IMG/VR virus record: IMGVR_UViG_3300020215_000080
Location: 1-44,103 of that record
Length of the DNA: 44,103 nt
DNA from: a virus
Reading direction: 5' to 3' (one strand)
Both the position numbers and the translations under genes were made by a program. This document shows, piece by piece, positions 35,308 to 42,806 of this stretch. A model generated the notes under the pieces. It saw only the letters and a list, made by a program, of their open reading frames with translations, did no database searches and had not been told where the DNA came from. Position 1 is the first letter of the stretch. Every line of letters starts with the position of its first letter.

Positions 35308-35381
35308 GGTACTCTCCTTAAGTTGGCCATTTGTCGCCGACCTGGGGAGAGCCTGCTATGCGTTTAATTAGGTGAACTCAC

Positions 35382-35774
35382 CTATTTTTTGTGCTTCTTT
35401 TTTTGTCCATGGCGACTTAGAGATTCCAGAACGTTTCCGGAACCATCATAATAGCGGCGGTAAGCAATTATGACGGCCCGCTGCTGGCGGATGTACTTCA
35501 TGATCTTGGCGTCGTTGGACCTGAGCTCGCGGTAGCCGTCCTCGGTGATCGCGAAGAAGTAGGGCTTGGTGCCCTCGGCCCTGAGCCGGTCTACGGTCTG
35601 CTGGAAGTTCCTCTCCGTGATGACGTACCACTTGATGTCGCCGAGGCGGAGCTCCTCGGGGTCCTGGACGTGGAGGAGGGGCTTGATCTCCTTGGAGACG
35701 ACGTGGATCCTGGGCTTCTCCTTGCAGCCGGCGAGGAGGAGTAGCGACAGTAGCGCTATGAGAGCTACCCGCAT
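35382..35774 (-). CDS. Lipoprotein, probable o-spanin-like (130 aa)
   Basis: Signal with lipobox LLLLAGCKEK (Cys17). Mature part has DIKWYVITERNFQQTVDRL and FFAITEDGYRELRSND, a pattern I recall from lipoproteins of T4-like cyanophages, where it neighbours a TM/coiled-coil protein as here. The tail is basic (GQKKKHKK). Overlaps the i-spanin-like gene by 10 nt, as Rz/Rz1 pairs do. Outer-membrane disruption at lysis is the inferred role. Confidence 0.65.
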   Translation of the reverse strand: MRVALIALLSLLLLAGCKEKPRIHVVSKEIKPLLHVQDPEELRLGDIKWYVITERNFQQTVDRLRAEGTKPYFFAITEDGYRELRSNDAKIMKYIRQQRAVIIAYRRYYDGSGNVLESLSRHGQKKKHKK

Positions 35775-36229
35775 ACCTTGTTCCCCGGCTTGGGCGGCCT
35801 GCCGTTCGCGGCGGCCTCCGTGCAGTCCTTGATGTCCGCCTGGATCGCGTTGACCGCGGCCTCGATGTCCTTGATGTCCTTCTGCAGGTCGTCGACGTTG
35901 GTCTCGTCGATCAGCCTGCGGATCTTGGCCTCGGGGACGCCGAGGTCGACCATCTGCCTCCAGAAGTCAGATATGGTGTCCACCTGGATCTCGAAGTTCC
36001 TCCTCAGGTCGTCCACGTAGGTCGCGAGGGTGTCGTTCGAGATGGTGAGGGTCTGGTTCTCCTTGGTCAGGACGGCGACCCGCTCGTTGAGCTTGCCGAT
36101 CGTCTTGGCCTGGTGGCTGTGGTAGCTCCAGATGGCGAAGGCCATCAAACCGACCACCGCTACGCCGATGACGGAGATGCCCGTCTTGGTCTTCGCGAGA
36201 CCGAGGGCGGTACCGAGAAATGCTAGCAT
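35765..36229 (-). CDS. TM/coiled-coil protein, probable i-spanin-like (154 aa)
   Basis: N-terminal TM (GISVIGVAVVGLMAFAIW), then a long heptad region (IGKLNERVAVLTKENQTLTI; ATYVDDLRRNFEIQV), the topology of inner-membrane spanins. Ends with two Cys (DCTEAA, KVCG). Start ATG 36229; longer versions are shadows. Immediately precedes the lipoprotein gene. Confidence 0.65.
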   Translation of the reverse strand: MLAFLGTALGLAKTKTGISVIGVAVVGLMAFAIWSYHSHQAKTIGKLNERVAVLTKENQTLTISNDTLATYVDDLRRNFEIQVDTISDFWRQMVDLGVPEAKIRRLIDETNVDDLQKDIKDIEAAVNAIQADIKDCTEAAANGRPPKPGNKVCG

Positions 36230-36564
36230 TGGATGAGGCTCTTCTTTCGCTTCTTCTTGGGCGGCTCCGGGTTGGGCTCTACGCCGAGGCCCGCTACTGC
36301 GCCGGAACCGGCGGACATGGTGGGTGCGTCCTCCTTGAGGAGGCTCTGGCATCGCTCACAGACGTTCCACTGGCCCGTGGGGTTCTTGCGCCACCTTTTC
36401 AGGTCTTCCTTGGTCCAGTCCCTGTCCGTGACCGGCGCGCCGCAGACGGTCTGGGACGCTTTCCGGTCAACCTGGAGACTCCGGATGCGTCTCTCCTTGG
36501 GGGCCACGAACTTCCTGATGTGGATAAGGGGGCTTTCCGAGATGAATTCCTTGAACGTCTTCAT
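36223..36564 (-). CDS. Virion-associated-type hypothetical protein (113 aa)
   Basis: MKTFKEFISESP is the short N-terminal motif found on several T4-like phage head or prohead proteins. A zinc-type VCERCQ is in the middle and a Pro-rich basic end (PEPPKKKRKK). Overlaps the upstream gene by 4 nt. Function unknown. Confidence 0.62.
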   Translation of the reverse strand: MKTFKEFISESPLIHIRKFVAPKERRIRSLQVDRKASQTVCGAPVTDRDWTKEDLKRWRKNPTGQWNVCERCQSLLKEDAPTMSAGSGAVAGLGVEPNPEPPKKKRKKSLIQC

Positions 36565-36944
36565 ATCTTCCTCAGCGCATTGACGATGCCGGGGTCGAGG
36601 CCGACGTCGCTGTTCCTTATGTCCTTGCCGTCCACGCCCTTCACGACCTCCGGCATGTAGCTGAGGAAGACGAGGAAGGGCTTGAGGTAGTGCCACTGGC
36701 CCTTGAGCTTCAGGAACAGCATCCTGGTCGCCGCCTGCGGGCCGAATACGTTGTAGATCACGGTGATGTGGTTGAGGATCAGTCGCTCCTTGAGCTCCCC
36801 GCCCTCTGCGTACTTGTTGAACAGGCGCTTCAGGTAGCGGAAGTGGTTCAGGTCGTCCTGAAACTCCTCCATGCTGTAGCAGCCCGGGTTATCGTAGTAC
36901 TTCGCGGCGAAGAGAAAGAAGTTGTCGTCCGTCAAATTTTCCAT
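36561..36944 (-). CDS. Conserved T4-like phage protein (127 aa)
   Basis: Helical protein with DNFFLFAAKYYDNPGCYSME, HFRYLKRLFNKYAEGGELKE and RLILNHITVIYNVFGPQAATRMLF, a pattern I recognise from short proteins encoded near structural genes in T4-like cyanophages; function unknown. ATG 36944 (a GTG one codon earlier is possible). Confidence 0.72.
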   Translation of the reverse strand: MENLTDDNFFLFAAKYYDNPGCYSMEEFQDDLNHFRYLKRLFNKYAEGGELKERLILNHITVIYNVFGPQAATRMLFLKLKGQWHYLKPFLVFLSYMPEVVKGVDGKDIRNSDVGLDPGIVNALRKI

Positions 36945-36961
36945 CACAAATAATCAAGCTA

Positions 36962-37354
36962 CTACCAGGTCGAGATCGCCACCCGCTTGATGTGGGTCGC
37001 GTTGGCCTGACAGTAGATGAAGGAGCCGTCCGACCAGATGAGACCCACCGTGCCCGAGCCCGGCACATCGGTGGTGCCCGACGGGGTGGTGGTCTTCTTG
37101 ATGATCAGGTTGTTGCTGTTGAGGTAGTTGGCCGTGTTGATGTCGACGTTGCCAGAGGCGGTGACGACGTTGGCCACGAGCCTCTGCTGGGTCGTGACGT
37201 TGGCCGAGAACAGGGTGTTGCAGGGGATGTTATTGCAGAAGTTCGCGATCGTGATCCTCTGGGTGGTGGGACCCGAGGCGACGACGAACGGGATGTAGTC
37301 CGCCGCCGCGAGGGCGGTAGCCGCCGTCAGCTCGGAGATCTTTCTAGAGGCCAT
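36962..37354 (-). CDS. Tail-fibre/virion surface-type protein (130 aa)
   Basis: Start ASRKISELTAATALAAADYIPFVVAS is the N-terminal repeat typical of phage tail-fibre and virion-decoration proteins. The rest is Thr/Asn-rich beta sequence (NVTTQQRLVANVVTASGNVD) with little charge. Ends with GLIWSDGSFIYC and KRVAIS. Probably structural. Confidence 0.65.
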   Translation of the reverse strand: MASRKISELTAATALAAADYIPFVVASGPTTQRITIANFCNNIPCNTLFSANVTTQQRLVANVVTASGNVDINTANYLNSNNLIIKKTTTPSGTTDVPGSGTVGLIWSDGSFIYCQANATHIKRVAISTW

Positions 37355-37380
37355 GGATTGCTCCTAATGATGAAGTGGGA

Positions 37381-38100
37381 TTAGCTGTCCGGGAACTCGG
37401 TGTCCTCGGCGTCGCCCGTCATGCCGTTGATGAACACCATGTTCTCCCACGACTTCCTGCCCGCCCGGCCGCCCAGGACCGGGACGAGGGTGGCCAGCTG
37501 GCCGTCCGTCGTCGTGATCGAGACGTTGGTCGTCGTCAGGTTGCGGAAGCCCGAGCCCGAGCCGCCGGCGGTGTCGGGGTTGACGATCACCTCGTTGATG
37601 ATGCCCCACTCGCCCGCCTTGGTCTCGGCGTTGGTGAAGGCCCAGGTGGTCGTGATGTTGAGGAACGTGCCGTTGACGACCCGGTTGATCTTCTTGGTCG
37701 TGAAGGCCGTGGAGTTGGAGTAGACGAAGATGCCGTCGCCGTTGGCGAAGCGGGCGGTGAAGTCCGTGCCCGTGCCGACGACGTTGGCCTCGCCCGAGGT
37801 CACGGCGACGTTGCCCGCGATGTTCGCGCTGTTGGTCGTCCTAACGTTGGCGGTGGCGTTGACCACGCCGGACAGGCCGTTGCCGTCGACGGTGACGACG
37901 TCGGAGTTCGTGTAGGCGGAGCCTCCCGCGGAGACGGTCAGCCCGGTCACCTGGCCGGTGCCGTAGGTCACCTGGACCCAGCCCGGGGAAACGGTCTTGC
38001 CGTGGAGCCCGGCCTCCGTCGCGTCGACGCCGTAGACGTTGGCGTTGTTCGCGTACTTAGGTCGGCCGTTCGCCTCATCTACGTTGGACCAGAGCGGCAT
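37381..38100 (-). CDS. Virion structural-type protein (239 aa)
   Basis: MPLWSNVDEANGRPKYANNANVYGVDATEA and LHGKTVSPGWVQVTYGTG resemble a virion protein of T4-like cyanophages; the centre is low-charge beta repeat (VTVSAGGSAYTNSDVVTVDG) and the C-terminus carries GRAGRKSWENMVFINGM. Likely a beta-rich exposed or baseplate/fibre component. It follows the fibre-like gene and precedes small acidic/basic genes. Confidence 0.7.
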   Translation of the reverse strand: MPLWSNVDEANGRPKYANNANVYGVDATEAGLHGKTVSPGWVQVTYGTGQVTGLTVSAGGSAYTNSDVVTVDGNGLSGVVNATANVRTTNSANIAGNVAVTSGEANVVGTGTDFTARFANGDGIFVYSNSTAFTTKKINRVVNGTFLNITTTWAFTNAETKAGEWGIINEVIVNPDTAGGSGSGFRNLTTTNVSITTTDGQLATLVPVLGGRAGRKSWENMVFINGMTGDAEDTEFPDS

Positions 38101-38325
38101 CTACTTCCCCCTTCTTACCATTGTTCGGGCATACTCCGAGCTCTTCAGGGCGAGCGACCGTTCGATCGCGTCGCGGGGCTCGGGAGCCTCTTCTTTCTTG
38201 GGCTTATTTATCTTCGCCGATTCCGCTTTCTTGGGCGGGGCCTTCCTGTGCTTGACGGGCTTCGGGGCGAACTCGAACTCCTCCAGGCTGCCGCCGTCCC
38301 TGAGGACCGCCTTCCTGGCCTTCAC
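38101..38325 (-). CDS. Basic hypothetical protein (74 aa), GTG start
   Basis: Very rich in Lys, Pro, Ala and Glu (KHRKAPPKKAESAKINKPKK), probably largely disordered, with a final helix (RDAIERSLALKSSEYARTMV). GTG 38325 overlaps the upstream stop (GTGA); GTG 38331 is an alternative. Could be a virion or DNA-binding component. Confidence 0.58.
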   Translation of the reverse strand: MKARKAVLRDGGSLEEFEFAPKPVKHRKAPPKKAESAKINKPKKEEAPEPRDAIERSLALKSSEYARTMVRRGK

Positions 38326-38573
38326 TCCCACAGGGCTCTCCTCAGCCTCGCCCAGATCCCCTCCATCCGGGGGTTCATGTCCATGACGGACCTGGGTGAG
38401 CCGGTGTCCGCGGTGGGTCCGGGGTTGTAGTTCTCGTCGTCGGGCGGCTGACCCTCGCGGGTCTCGTCGTCGTCGAACGCGCCCTTGGGGGCGATCAGGG
38501 CGATCTCTTCGCCGCCCTCGTCGTCGGAAGGCTCTGCGAAGCTCTTCTGCTTGTTTTTGTTGGGAGGAGCCAT
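38322..38573 (-). CDS. Disordered acidic hypothetical protein (83 aa)
   Basis: Mostly Asp, Glu, Pro and Gly (SDDEGGEEIALIAPKG, GQPPDDENYNPG) with a short helical end (MEGIWARLRRALW) that may insert into a membrane or a partner. A CCTAAATACG box lies 8 nt before the ATG. Function unknown. Confidence 0.58.
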   Translation of the reverse strand: MAPPNKNKQKSFAEPSDDEGGEEIALIAPKGAFDDDETREGQPPDDENYNPGPTADTGSPRSVMDMNPRMEGIWARLRRALWE

Positions 38574-38580
38574 GTCGACC

Positions 38581-38590
38581 CGTATTTAGG
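38581..38590 (-). promoter_or_regulatory. TAAATA late-promoter-like box upstream of the 38573 gene
   Basis: Minus strand CCTAAATACG just upstream of ATG 38573. It repeats the CCTAAATAC of the gp32-like gene. The leader would be under 10 nt, so transcription from it would be nearly leaderless; treat as a weak candidate. Confidence 0.28.
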
Positions 38591-38636
38591 CAGATTAAAT
38601 CGTACCCCGTTTTGGCCCCCTAGGGGCGAAAGCACA

Positions 38637-39362
38637 CTAGAAGTTAATCTTAAACGCCACGCGGGTGGCCCCCTTGGACGCTCCCCCGTAGGTCTCGAGG
38701 TGGACCTCCCTGAAGCGGGGCAGCGGGGGCGCACGGAGGTCGTTCCGCCCGTGGCCGGTATGGAACACCCGGACGTCGTCGTCGGCCTTCTGGTGCACGA
38801 CGAAGTAGCTGTCGCCCGACTTCCTGAAGTGGTCGAGGACGACGAGCCTGGAGCGGTGAAGGACCTCGGGCCGGCTCGTCTTCAGCGCCCGGGGTAGCTT
38901 CCCCGAGCTGGGAGAGCCCGGATCCTCGGCGAGCCCGATCGTCGGGTCGGGCGTCTTATCACGGAAAAAGTCGAGCATGCCCAGGAAGGTGAGGGGGTAG
39001 CCCTCGGCGAGCATGATCCTCTTGAGCACGCCCCCGTCCCGCCAGCTGAGCGACTCGATGTACGCCTCGGCGACCTCCTCCACCTCGTCGGGGACGGACC
39101 TGCGGCGGACGGACTTGTCGAAGAAGGGGAGCGGGCGCAGGAACGAGGAGACTCCCTTCACCTCGAAGGCGACCTCCACCGTACCTACGCGCACGAGCAG
39201 GTCGGACTTCTTCTGTCCGTACTTGGCCTTGCTGACTGTGCGGCTGGGGATGCCCAGCTCGGAGGCCATCGCGTTGATGTACATCGCGGCGACGTCCTGG
39301 GAGGCGAGGCCGGCGCGGGCGCGCCTCAGGATCTGGCGGTAGCTTCTCGGTTCGGCGGACAC
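38637..39362 (-). CDS. PD-(D/E)XK-like nuclease candidate (241 aa), GTG start
   Basis: KKSDLLVRVGTVEVAFEVKG (51-70) has the D54 ... E67-x-K69 arrangement of the restriction-endonuclease-like fold, preceded by a helix as in Hjc/Vsr-type nucleases. The remaining 170 residues are mixed, with MAEGYPLTF-like and VFHTGHGRNDLRAPPLPRF segments not recognised. Substrate unknown. GTG 39362 is the only reasonable start. Faces a 60-nt gap holding a CCCC/GGGG hairpin. Confidence 0.5.
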   Translation of the reverse strand: MSAEPRSYRQILRRARAGLASQDVAAMYINAMASELGIPSRTVSKAKYGQKKSDLLVRVGTVEVAFEVKGVSSFLRPLPFFDKSVRRRSVPDEVEEVAEAYIESLSWRDGGVLKRIMLAEGYPLTFLGMLDFFRDKTPDPTIGLAEDPGSPSSGKLPRALKTSRPEVLHRSRLVVLDHFRKSGDSYFVVHQKADDDVRVFHTGHGRNDLRAPPLPRFREVHLETYGGASKGATRVAFKINF

Positions 39363-39395
39363 CGCATAGTTATACGCCTGCGCGGCGGTCGCGGG

Positions 39396-39941
39396 TCAAT
39401 CCTTTTCCGGCGGTCCCTGCTCCCAGCGACCCTCTGCGAGCGCCTTGGCGACCATGGGCGGGAGGTCGCCCATCATTACCTCCCGCGTCGCGAACGAGTT
39501 GTCCTTCAGGAAGTTGAACTCCATCTCCCTCGCCCTGGCGCTGTTGGTGCCCTCGGGAAGCGGCCCGACGTCCTTCACGGCCGTCTCCCCCTCGTTCATC
39601 ATGTTCCATAGCTCGCTGTAGACTTCTTTGCACACCTCGTCGACGAAGTGCTGGTCGGCGCCGCGTCGCTCCGTCTGGATCCGGTCCCGGACCCGGGAGA
39701 CGGCGTTCAGGCAGTCCCGGATGGCCTCCGACCTCTGGTCCATCCTGCGCCTCAGCCGGCGCCTCACGCGGTTCGATGCGATCCGGATGTACCTGTACCG
39801 CGGCCCGAACCCCAGCGACTGCCAGTCCTGCCCCTTCTGGGCGGCGATCCTGTGCGCCTCCGCCTCTATCCACTGGAAGAGGTTCTGCCGGTGGGCGTCG
39901 AGCGTATCCGAGACGATGTAGAAGCTGGGAAGCACGCTCAT
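39396..39941 (-). CDS. Hypothetical protein (181 aa)
   Basis: ATG 39941 overlaps the upstream stop (ATGA). Helical and Arg-rich (RYIRIASNRVRRRLRRRMDQ), a long charged middle, and a Pro/Gly-rich end. Could be a structural or DNA-binding protein. The 85-residue extension upstream in frame is shadow of the neighbouring gene. Confidence 0.65.
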   Translation of the reverse strand: MSVLPSFYIVSDTLDAHRQNLFQWIEAEAHRIAAQKGQDWQSLGFGPRYRYIRIASNRVRRRLRRRMDQRSEAIRDCLNAVSRVRDRIQTERRGADQHFVDEVCKEVYSELWNMMNEGETAVKDVGPLPEGTNSARAREMEFNFLKDNSFATREVMMGDLPPMVAKALAEGRWEQGPPEKD

Positions 39942-40228
39942 CTTTTCTTCTCCTCGACGATGTGTTCGATCAGCTGCATGCAGTGCACGGCGGCCTCGCG
40001 GGTCATCAGCGTGTGGCTCATGAGGAAGTCGACGAAGTCCATCCGCGCCGACTCGAGCGTGCGGGGCTCGCGGAACGGCTTGATGCGCGGCGGGAGCTTT
40101 GCCCCGAGGTGGAAGGGAAAGAAGTCCTGCGGGATGTCGGGAGGCTGGCAGAGGGGGCAGTCGCGGGAGGCCGCGATCGGCCAGCCGTGGGCGCACTGCT
40201 TCGGGATCCCGCTGGTGAGGTTACCCAT
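39938..40228 (-). CDS. Small zinc-binding protein (96 aa)
   Basis: GIPKQCAHGWPIAASRDCPLCQPP gives Cys/His ligands (CxH, CPLC) for one zinc, then a helical C-terminus (LESARMDFVDFLMSH, EAAVHCMQLIEHIV). Overlaps neighbours by 4-8 nt. Function unknown. Confidence 0.64.
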   Translation of the reverse strand: MGNLTSGIPKQCAHGWPIAASRDCPLCQPPDIPQDFFPFHLGAKLPPRIKPFREPRTLESARMDFVDFLMSHTLMTREAAVHCMQLIEHIVEEKKR

Positions 40229-40439
40229 TGAAGCGCGTGGAGAGGAACTCCTCCACCTTGTCCCAACAGGTCCGGCAGTAGTCCTTATGTATGACCGTCC
40301 TTCGATTGCTGACCATCGGATCGGTCGACGTGTTGATGCCGACGCCGTGGGCGACGAGCTCGACCGTGGCCCAGTCCTCCTTCACGCGCCCGTCTTTGAT
40401 CTTTTCACAGCCGTCGCAGCGTATGATCTGTTCCCTCAC
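40221..40439 (-). CDS. Small zinc-ribbon protein (72 aa), GTG start
   Basis: GTG 40439 overlaps the stop of the 38-aa TM gene (GTGA). CDGCEK and later CRTCWDK form a zinc ribbon. A longer ATG version would be shadow of the TM gene. Function unknown. Confidence 0.6.
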   Translation of the reverse strand: MREQIIRCDGCEKIKDGRVKEDWATVELVAHGVGINTSTDPMVSNRRTVIHKDYCRTCWDKVEEFLSTRFNG

Positions 40440-40552
40440 AGGGATACCCACACTAACAGCGCCAGGCCAATCAAAATTGCGAGCAAGGCCAGCTGTAGAC
40501 GGGGCTCTCTCGACAACATGAAAAGCCAAAAACGAAAGCTGTATTCCTTCAT
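40436..40552 (-). CDS. Tiny single-TM protein (38 aa)
   Basis: ATG 40552 to TGA 40436. A short charged start, then LALLAILIGLALLVWVSL as one TM helix to the C-terminus. Coupled by TGATG upstream and GTGA downstream. Lower GC than flanks. Could be a small membrane regulator or lysis accessory peptide. Confidence 0.55.
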   Translation of the reverse strand: MKEYSFRFWLFMLSREPRLQLALLAILIGLALLVWVSL

Positions 40553-40806
40553 CACCTACGCGACCGCCGTCCCCCGCTCCTCCGGTCCCTCTCCCGCAGC
40601 CTCTCGTTCTCGATGTGGGCGAAGAACCTCTCGTCGTCGTAGAGGAATATGTTGATCCTCTCGAGCTCGTACCCGGTCCGCTCCCTGATGCCCTGGCGGG
40701 AGACCCCCTGCCGGGCGAGCTTGCGGACCTTCTCGCGGCGGTCGAGCATCTCCACGAACCGGCGCTTGTGGCTCTCGTTGTAGCCGCCGTTGGTCTCCCT
40801 GCTCAT
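40552..40806 (-). CDS. HTH-like basic protein (84 aa)
   Basis: Basic with FVEMLDRREKVRKLARQGVSRQGIRERTGYE, which reads as a resolvase-type helix-turn-helix (helix, Gly-turn, recognition helix), and an Arg-rich end. ATG 40806 overlaps the upstream stop (ATGA). Likely a small DNA-binding protein. Confidence 0.62.
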   Translation of the reverse strand: MSRETNGGYNESHKRRFVEMLDRREKVRKLARQGVSRQGIRERTGYELERINIFLYDDERFFAHIENERLRERDRRSGGRRSRR

Positions 40807-40943
40807 GCGTGGCTCCGCCCGTCGAAGATCGAGAGGCCGAACAGGACGGCGAGACCGATGGCGAGGGCGGGCTCCCCGAGCCACACGGCAAGGAGGGCCC
40901 AGCCGATGAAGAAGCCGTGCCTAGCGATCTTTATTGGGTTCAT
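40803..40943 (-). CDS. Tiny two-TM protein (46 aa)
   Basis: FFIGWALLAVWLG and LAIGLAVLFGLSIF can make two short TM segments or one long re-entrant pair. ATG 40943 lies inside the 3' end of the upstream gene; its stop overlaps the next ATG. Function unknown. Confidence 0.5.
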   Translation of the reverse strand: MNPIKIARHGFFIGWALLAVWLGEPALAIGLAVLFGLSIFDGRSHA

Positions 40944-41106
40944 AGCACCCCACCTTGGCGAGCGTGATCGCGGAGCGGCGGTTCCTCTTCGTCACCGCCG
41001 CCCTGATGGCTATGTTGCTGGCGAGGACCCGGGTCCGGTTCCTGACCGACTGGATCTGGTTCTTCCGGAACTCGCAGTCCTTCGCCCTGTACGCGTCGCT
41101 GCTCAC
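40921..41106 (-). CDS. Basic hypothetical protein (61 aa), GTG start
   Basis: GTG 41106 overlaps the stop of the DUF6745 gene (GTGA). Arg/Lys/Asn-rich helical protein (KNQIQSVRNRTRVLASNIAI) with two Cys. Third gene of the DUF6745 unit. Function unknown. Confidence 0.58.
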   Translation of the reverse strand: MSSDAYRAKDCEFRKNQIQSVRNRTRVLASNIAIRAAVTKRNRRSAITLAKVGCYEPNKDR

Positions 41107-42458
41107 GTCTGCCTCTTGATCTCGGCGTACTCCTTGCCGGTCATGCCGAAGGTGGACGCGATGGCGTTGAGCGGGGTCCGGTTCTGGATGCTGCCGAACC
41201 TCGTCTCGATCTGGCCGTTCCTGCCCCTCACCTGGGTCATGGGCCGGCACTGCGGGTCGACCTTGAGGGCGTACTTCTTGTACGTCCCGTCGGGTTCCCT
41301 GGTGGAGTTGGTCACGAGCACGGCCCAGATGTCCATGTTCCTGCCGTTGCCCGCCTCCTCCTGCCACCGGTACAGCACGCCCCAGTCGTCCTTGGCGATC
41401 TCCTCGGCGCCCACCGCCTCAAGGTACGAGGCCAGGCCGTACTCGCCGTAGCGCTCGATCATGATGCGTCGGAGCTCGAGGTTCTCCTGCTCGGCGATCT
41501 TGTCCATCGTGATGTAGCGCTTCGGGCTCAGGACGATCTGCCTGGGCACCTGGACGCCGCCGATGAAGTACAGGTCCGTGCCGTCGTGCCACTCGATCGC
41601 GGGCCTGTCGACGGAGTGGAAGCGGTTCCTGTCGTCGAACCGCACCACGCTCGGGTTCGCGATCAGGTACCACGTCCCGTTCACGAGCCACATCGCCGCG
41701 ACCCGGCTGGACAGCTCGAGGTAGTCCTTGACGAAGGACTGCATCGGCGCACCCAGCTCGGCGAGGACGTGGAGGCGGCAGCACCTGCCGTACTCCTTGC
41801 ACTTGTTCCACGCGTCGTCCATCCAGCCGTGCTCGAGGAGCGCGACGAGCCAGCGGTCGAGCTTGCCCTCCTTCATCGCCTTGATGAGGTCGTCGACGGA
41901 CTCGACGGGGTGGCTCGCCGTGGCGATCTGCACCTTGCCGTAGATCGACTTGACGTTGTGGAACGCGATCTGGGCGTAGGTCTTCGCCTGGCTGATTATC
42001 TCCTCGTAGTTGGTCGTCGGGTTGAGCCCGTCGAGCGTGTCGTAGACGTCGAGGGGTTCGGGCCGGAGCACCTTCTCCTGGAAGTTGGCGTAGTCCTTCT
42101 GGATCGCGATGCCCGACGCGTTGGTCATGAACTCGTCGACCGCGTCGAGGATGAGGTCGATCTCGTCGGCGCCCGTCAGGCTCTCCGACGTCGACTGGTT
42201 CAGCGTCGCGGACTGGACGGCTATCGTCATCAGCGCCGCGAGGGGACTCCAACAAAACACTATGGGGCACCGCCGACCGAACACGCTCCTCGCTCTCGGG
42301 AGCGCCTCCTCGGCGTCCTCGGGCCTGGCCAGGGCCGCACAGCGACTTCGCCAGAGATCGACGAACTCCTGCTGTTCCTCCTTGGTGAGGTCCCGGGGCG
42401 CCCGTAGCTCGGGCGCCTCCGGTCTCACGCGGAGTGGCTTCTGCCGCTCCTCAGCCAT
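41103..42458 (-). CDS. DUF6745-domain protein (451 aa)
   Basis: C-terminal ~200 residues fit DUF6745: PSVVRFDDRNRFHSVDRPAIEW, DGTDLYFIGGVQVPRQIV, ITMDKIAEQENLELRRIMIERYG, WGVLYRW, and VLVTNSTREPDGTYKKYALKV, then a TFGMT-like end (ASTFGMTGKEY). The N-terminal ~250 residues are helical. DUF6745 proteins occur in actinobacteria and cyanobacteria with no known function, often beside a small MxQGDVLL-type protein, as here. Start ATG 42458 forms TGATG with that partner's stop. Confidence 0.78.
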   Translation of the reverse strand: MAEERQKPLRVRPEAPELRAPRDLTKEEQQEFVDLWRSRCAALARPEDAEEALPRARSVFGRRCPIVFCWSPLAALMTIAVQSATLNQSTSESLTGADEIDLILDAVDEFMTNASGIAIQKDYANFQEKVLRPEPLDVYDTLDGLNPTTNYEEIISQAKTYAQIAFHNVKSIYGKVQIATASHPVESVDDLIKAMKEGKLDRWLVALLEHGWMDDAWNKCKEYGRCCRLHVLAELGAPMQSFVKDYLELSSRVAAMWLVNGTWYLIANPSVVRFDDRNRFHSVDRPAIEWHDGTDLYFIGGVQVPRQIVLSPKRYITMDKIAEQENLELRRIMIERYGEYGLASYLEAVGAEEIAKDDWGVLYRWQEEAGNGRNMDIWAVLVTNSTREPDGTYKKYALKVDPQCRPMTQVRGRNGQIETRFGSIQNRTPLNAIASTFGMTGKEYAEIKRQT

Positions 42459-42775
42459 CAGTCGGCCACCGCCCGCGCCTGCTGCGTGAACGGGTCGGCC
42501 TCCACCTGGCGCCTGACCTCATACGTCCCCTTCGGGATGTTGATGGGATCGTGCTCCTGGTGCTCAAGGGGGGTGTCCTTCTCCACCTTGATGAAGGCCC
42601 GGGCCATGCCGTCGTCGCGGAACATGACCACGTGGCGGTCAAGCAGGCTGTGGTGATGGCCGGTGGCCTCGCCGTGGGCCAGCACCACCCTGCCCTTCTC
42701 GGAGGGGACCTGCGTGGCCGCCTCCTTGGGGATGGACTTTACTGGGATCACCAGTACGTCGCCCTGTCTATACAT
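42458..42775 (-). CDS. Conserved DUF6745-partner protein (105 aa)
   Basis: Start ATG 42775 with GGAGA upstream. Pattern MYRQGDVLVIPV, SEKGRVVLAHGEATGHHHSLL, then PLEHQEHDPINIPKGTYEVRRQVE and a C-terminal ARAVAD. The His-rich GEATGHHH segment could bind a metal. The same small protein neighbours DUF6745 genes in bacteria, as I recall. Function unknown; the pair is translationally coupled. Confidence 0.75.
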   Translation of the reverse strand: MYRQGDVLVIPVKSIPKEAATQVPSEKGRVVLAHGEATGHHHSLLDRHVVMFRDDGMARAFIKVEKDTPLEHQEHDPINIPKGTYEVRRQVEADPFTQQARAVAD

Positions 42776-42806
42776 CAATGTCTCCTTCTCTCTGTGTTGC
42801 AAACCG

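Noticed and set aside
35345-35381. AGGTGA-TCACCT palindrome next to TATTTTTT as a terminator or operator
   Set aside because: The stem has a 2-nt loop and cannot form a stable RNA hairpin; the minus-strand gene stop overlaps it. An operator is possible but there is only one copy.
38600-38636. CCCCTAGGGG hairpin as a terminator for the 38637 gene
   Set aside because: The stem is short and neither strand has a U tract after it, so it is left as an unassigned palindrome.
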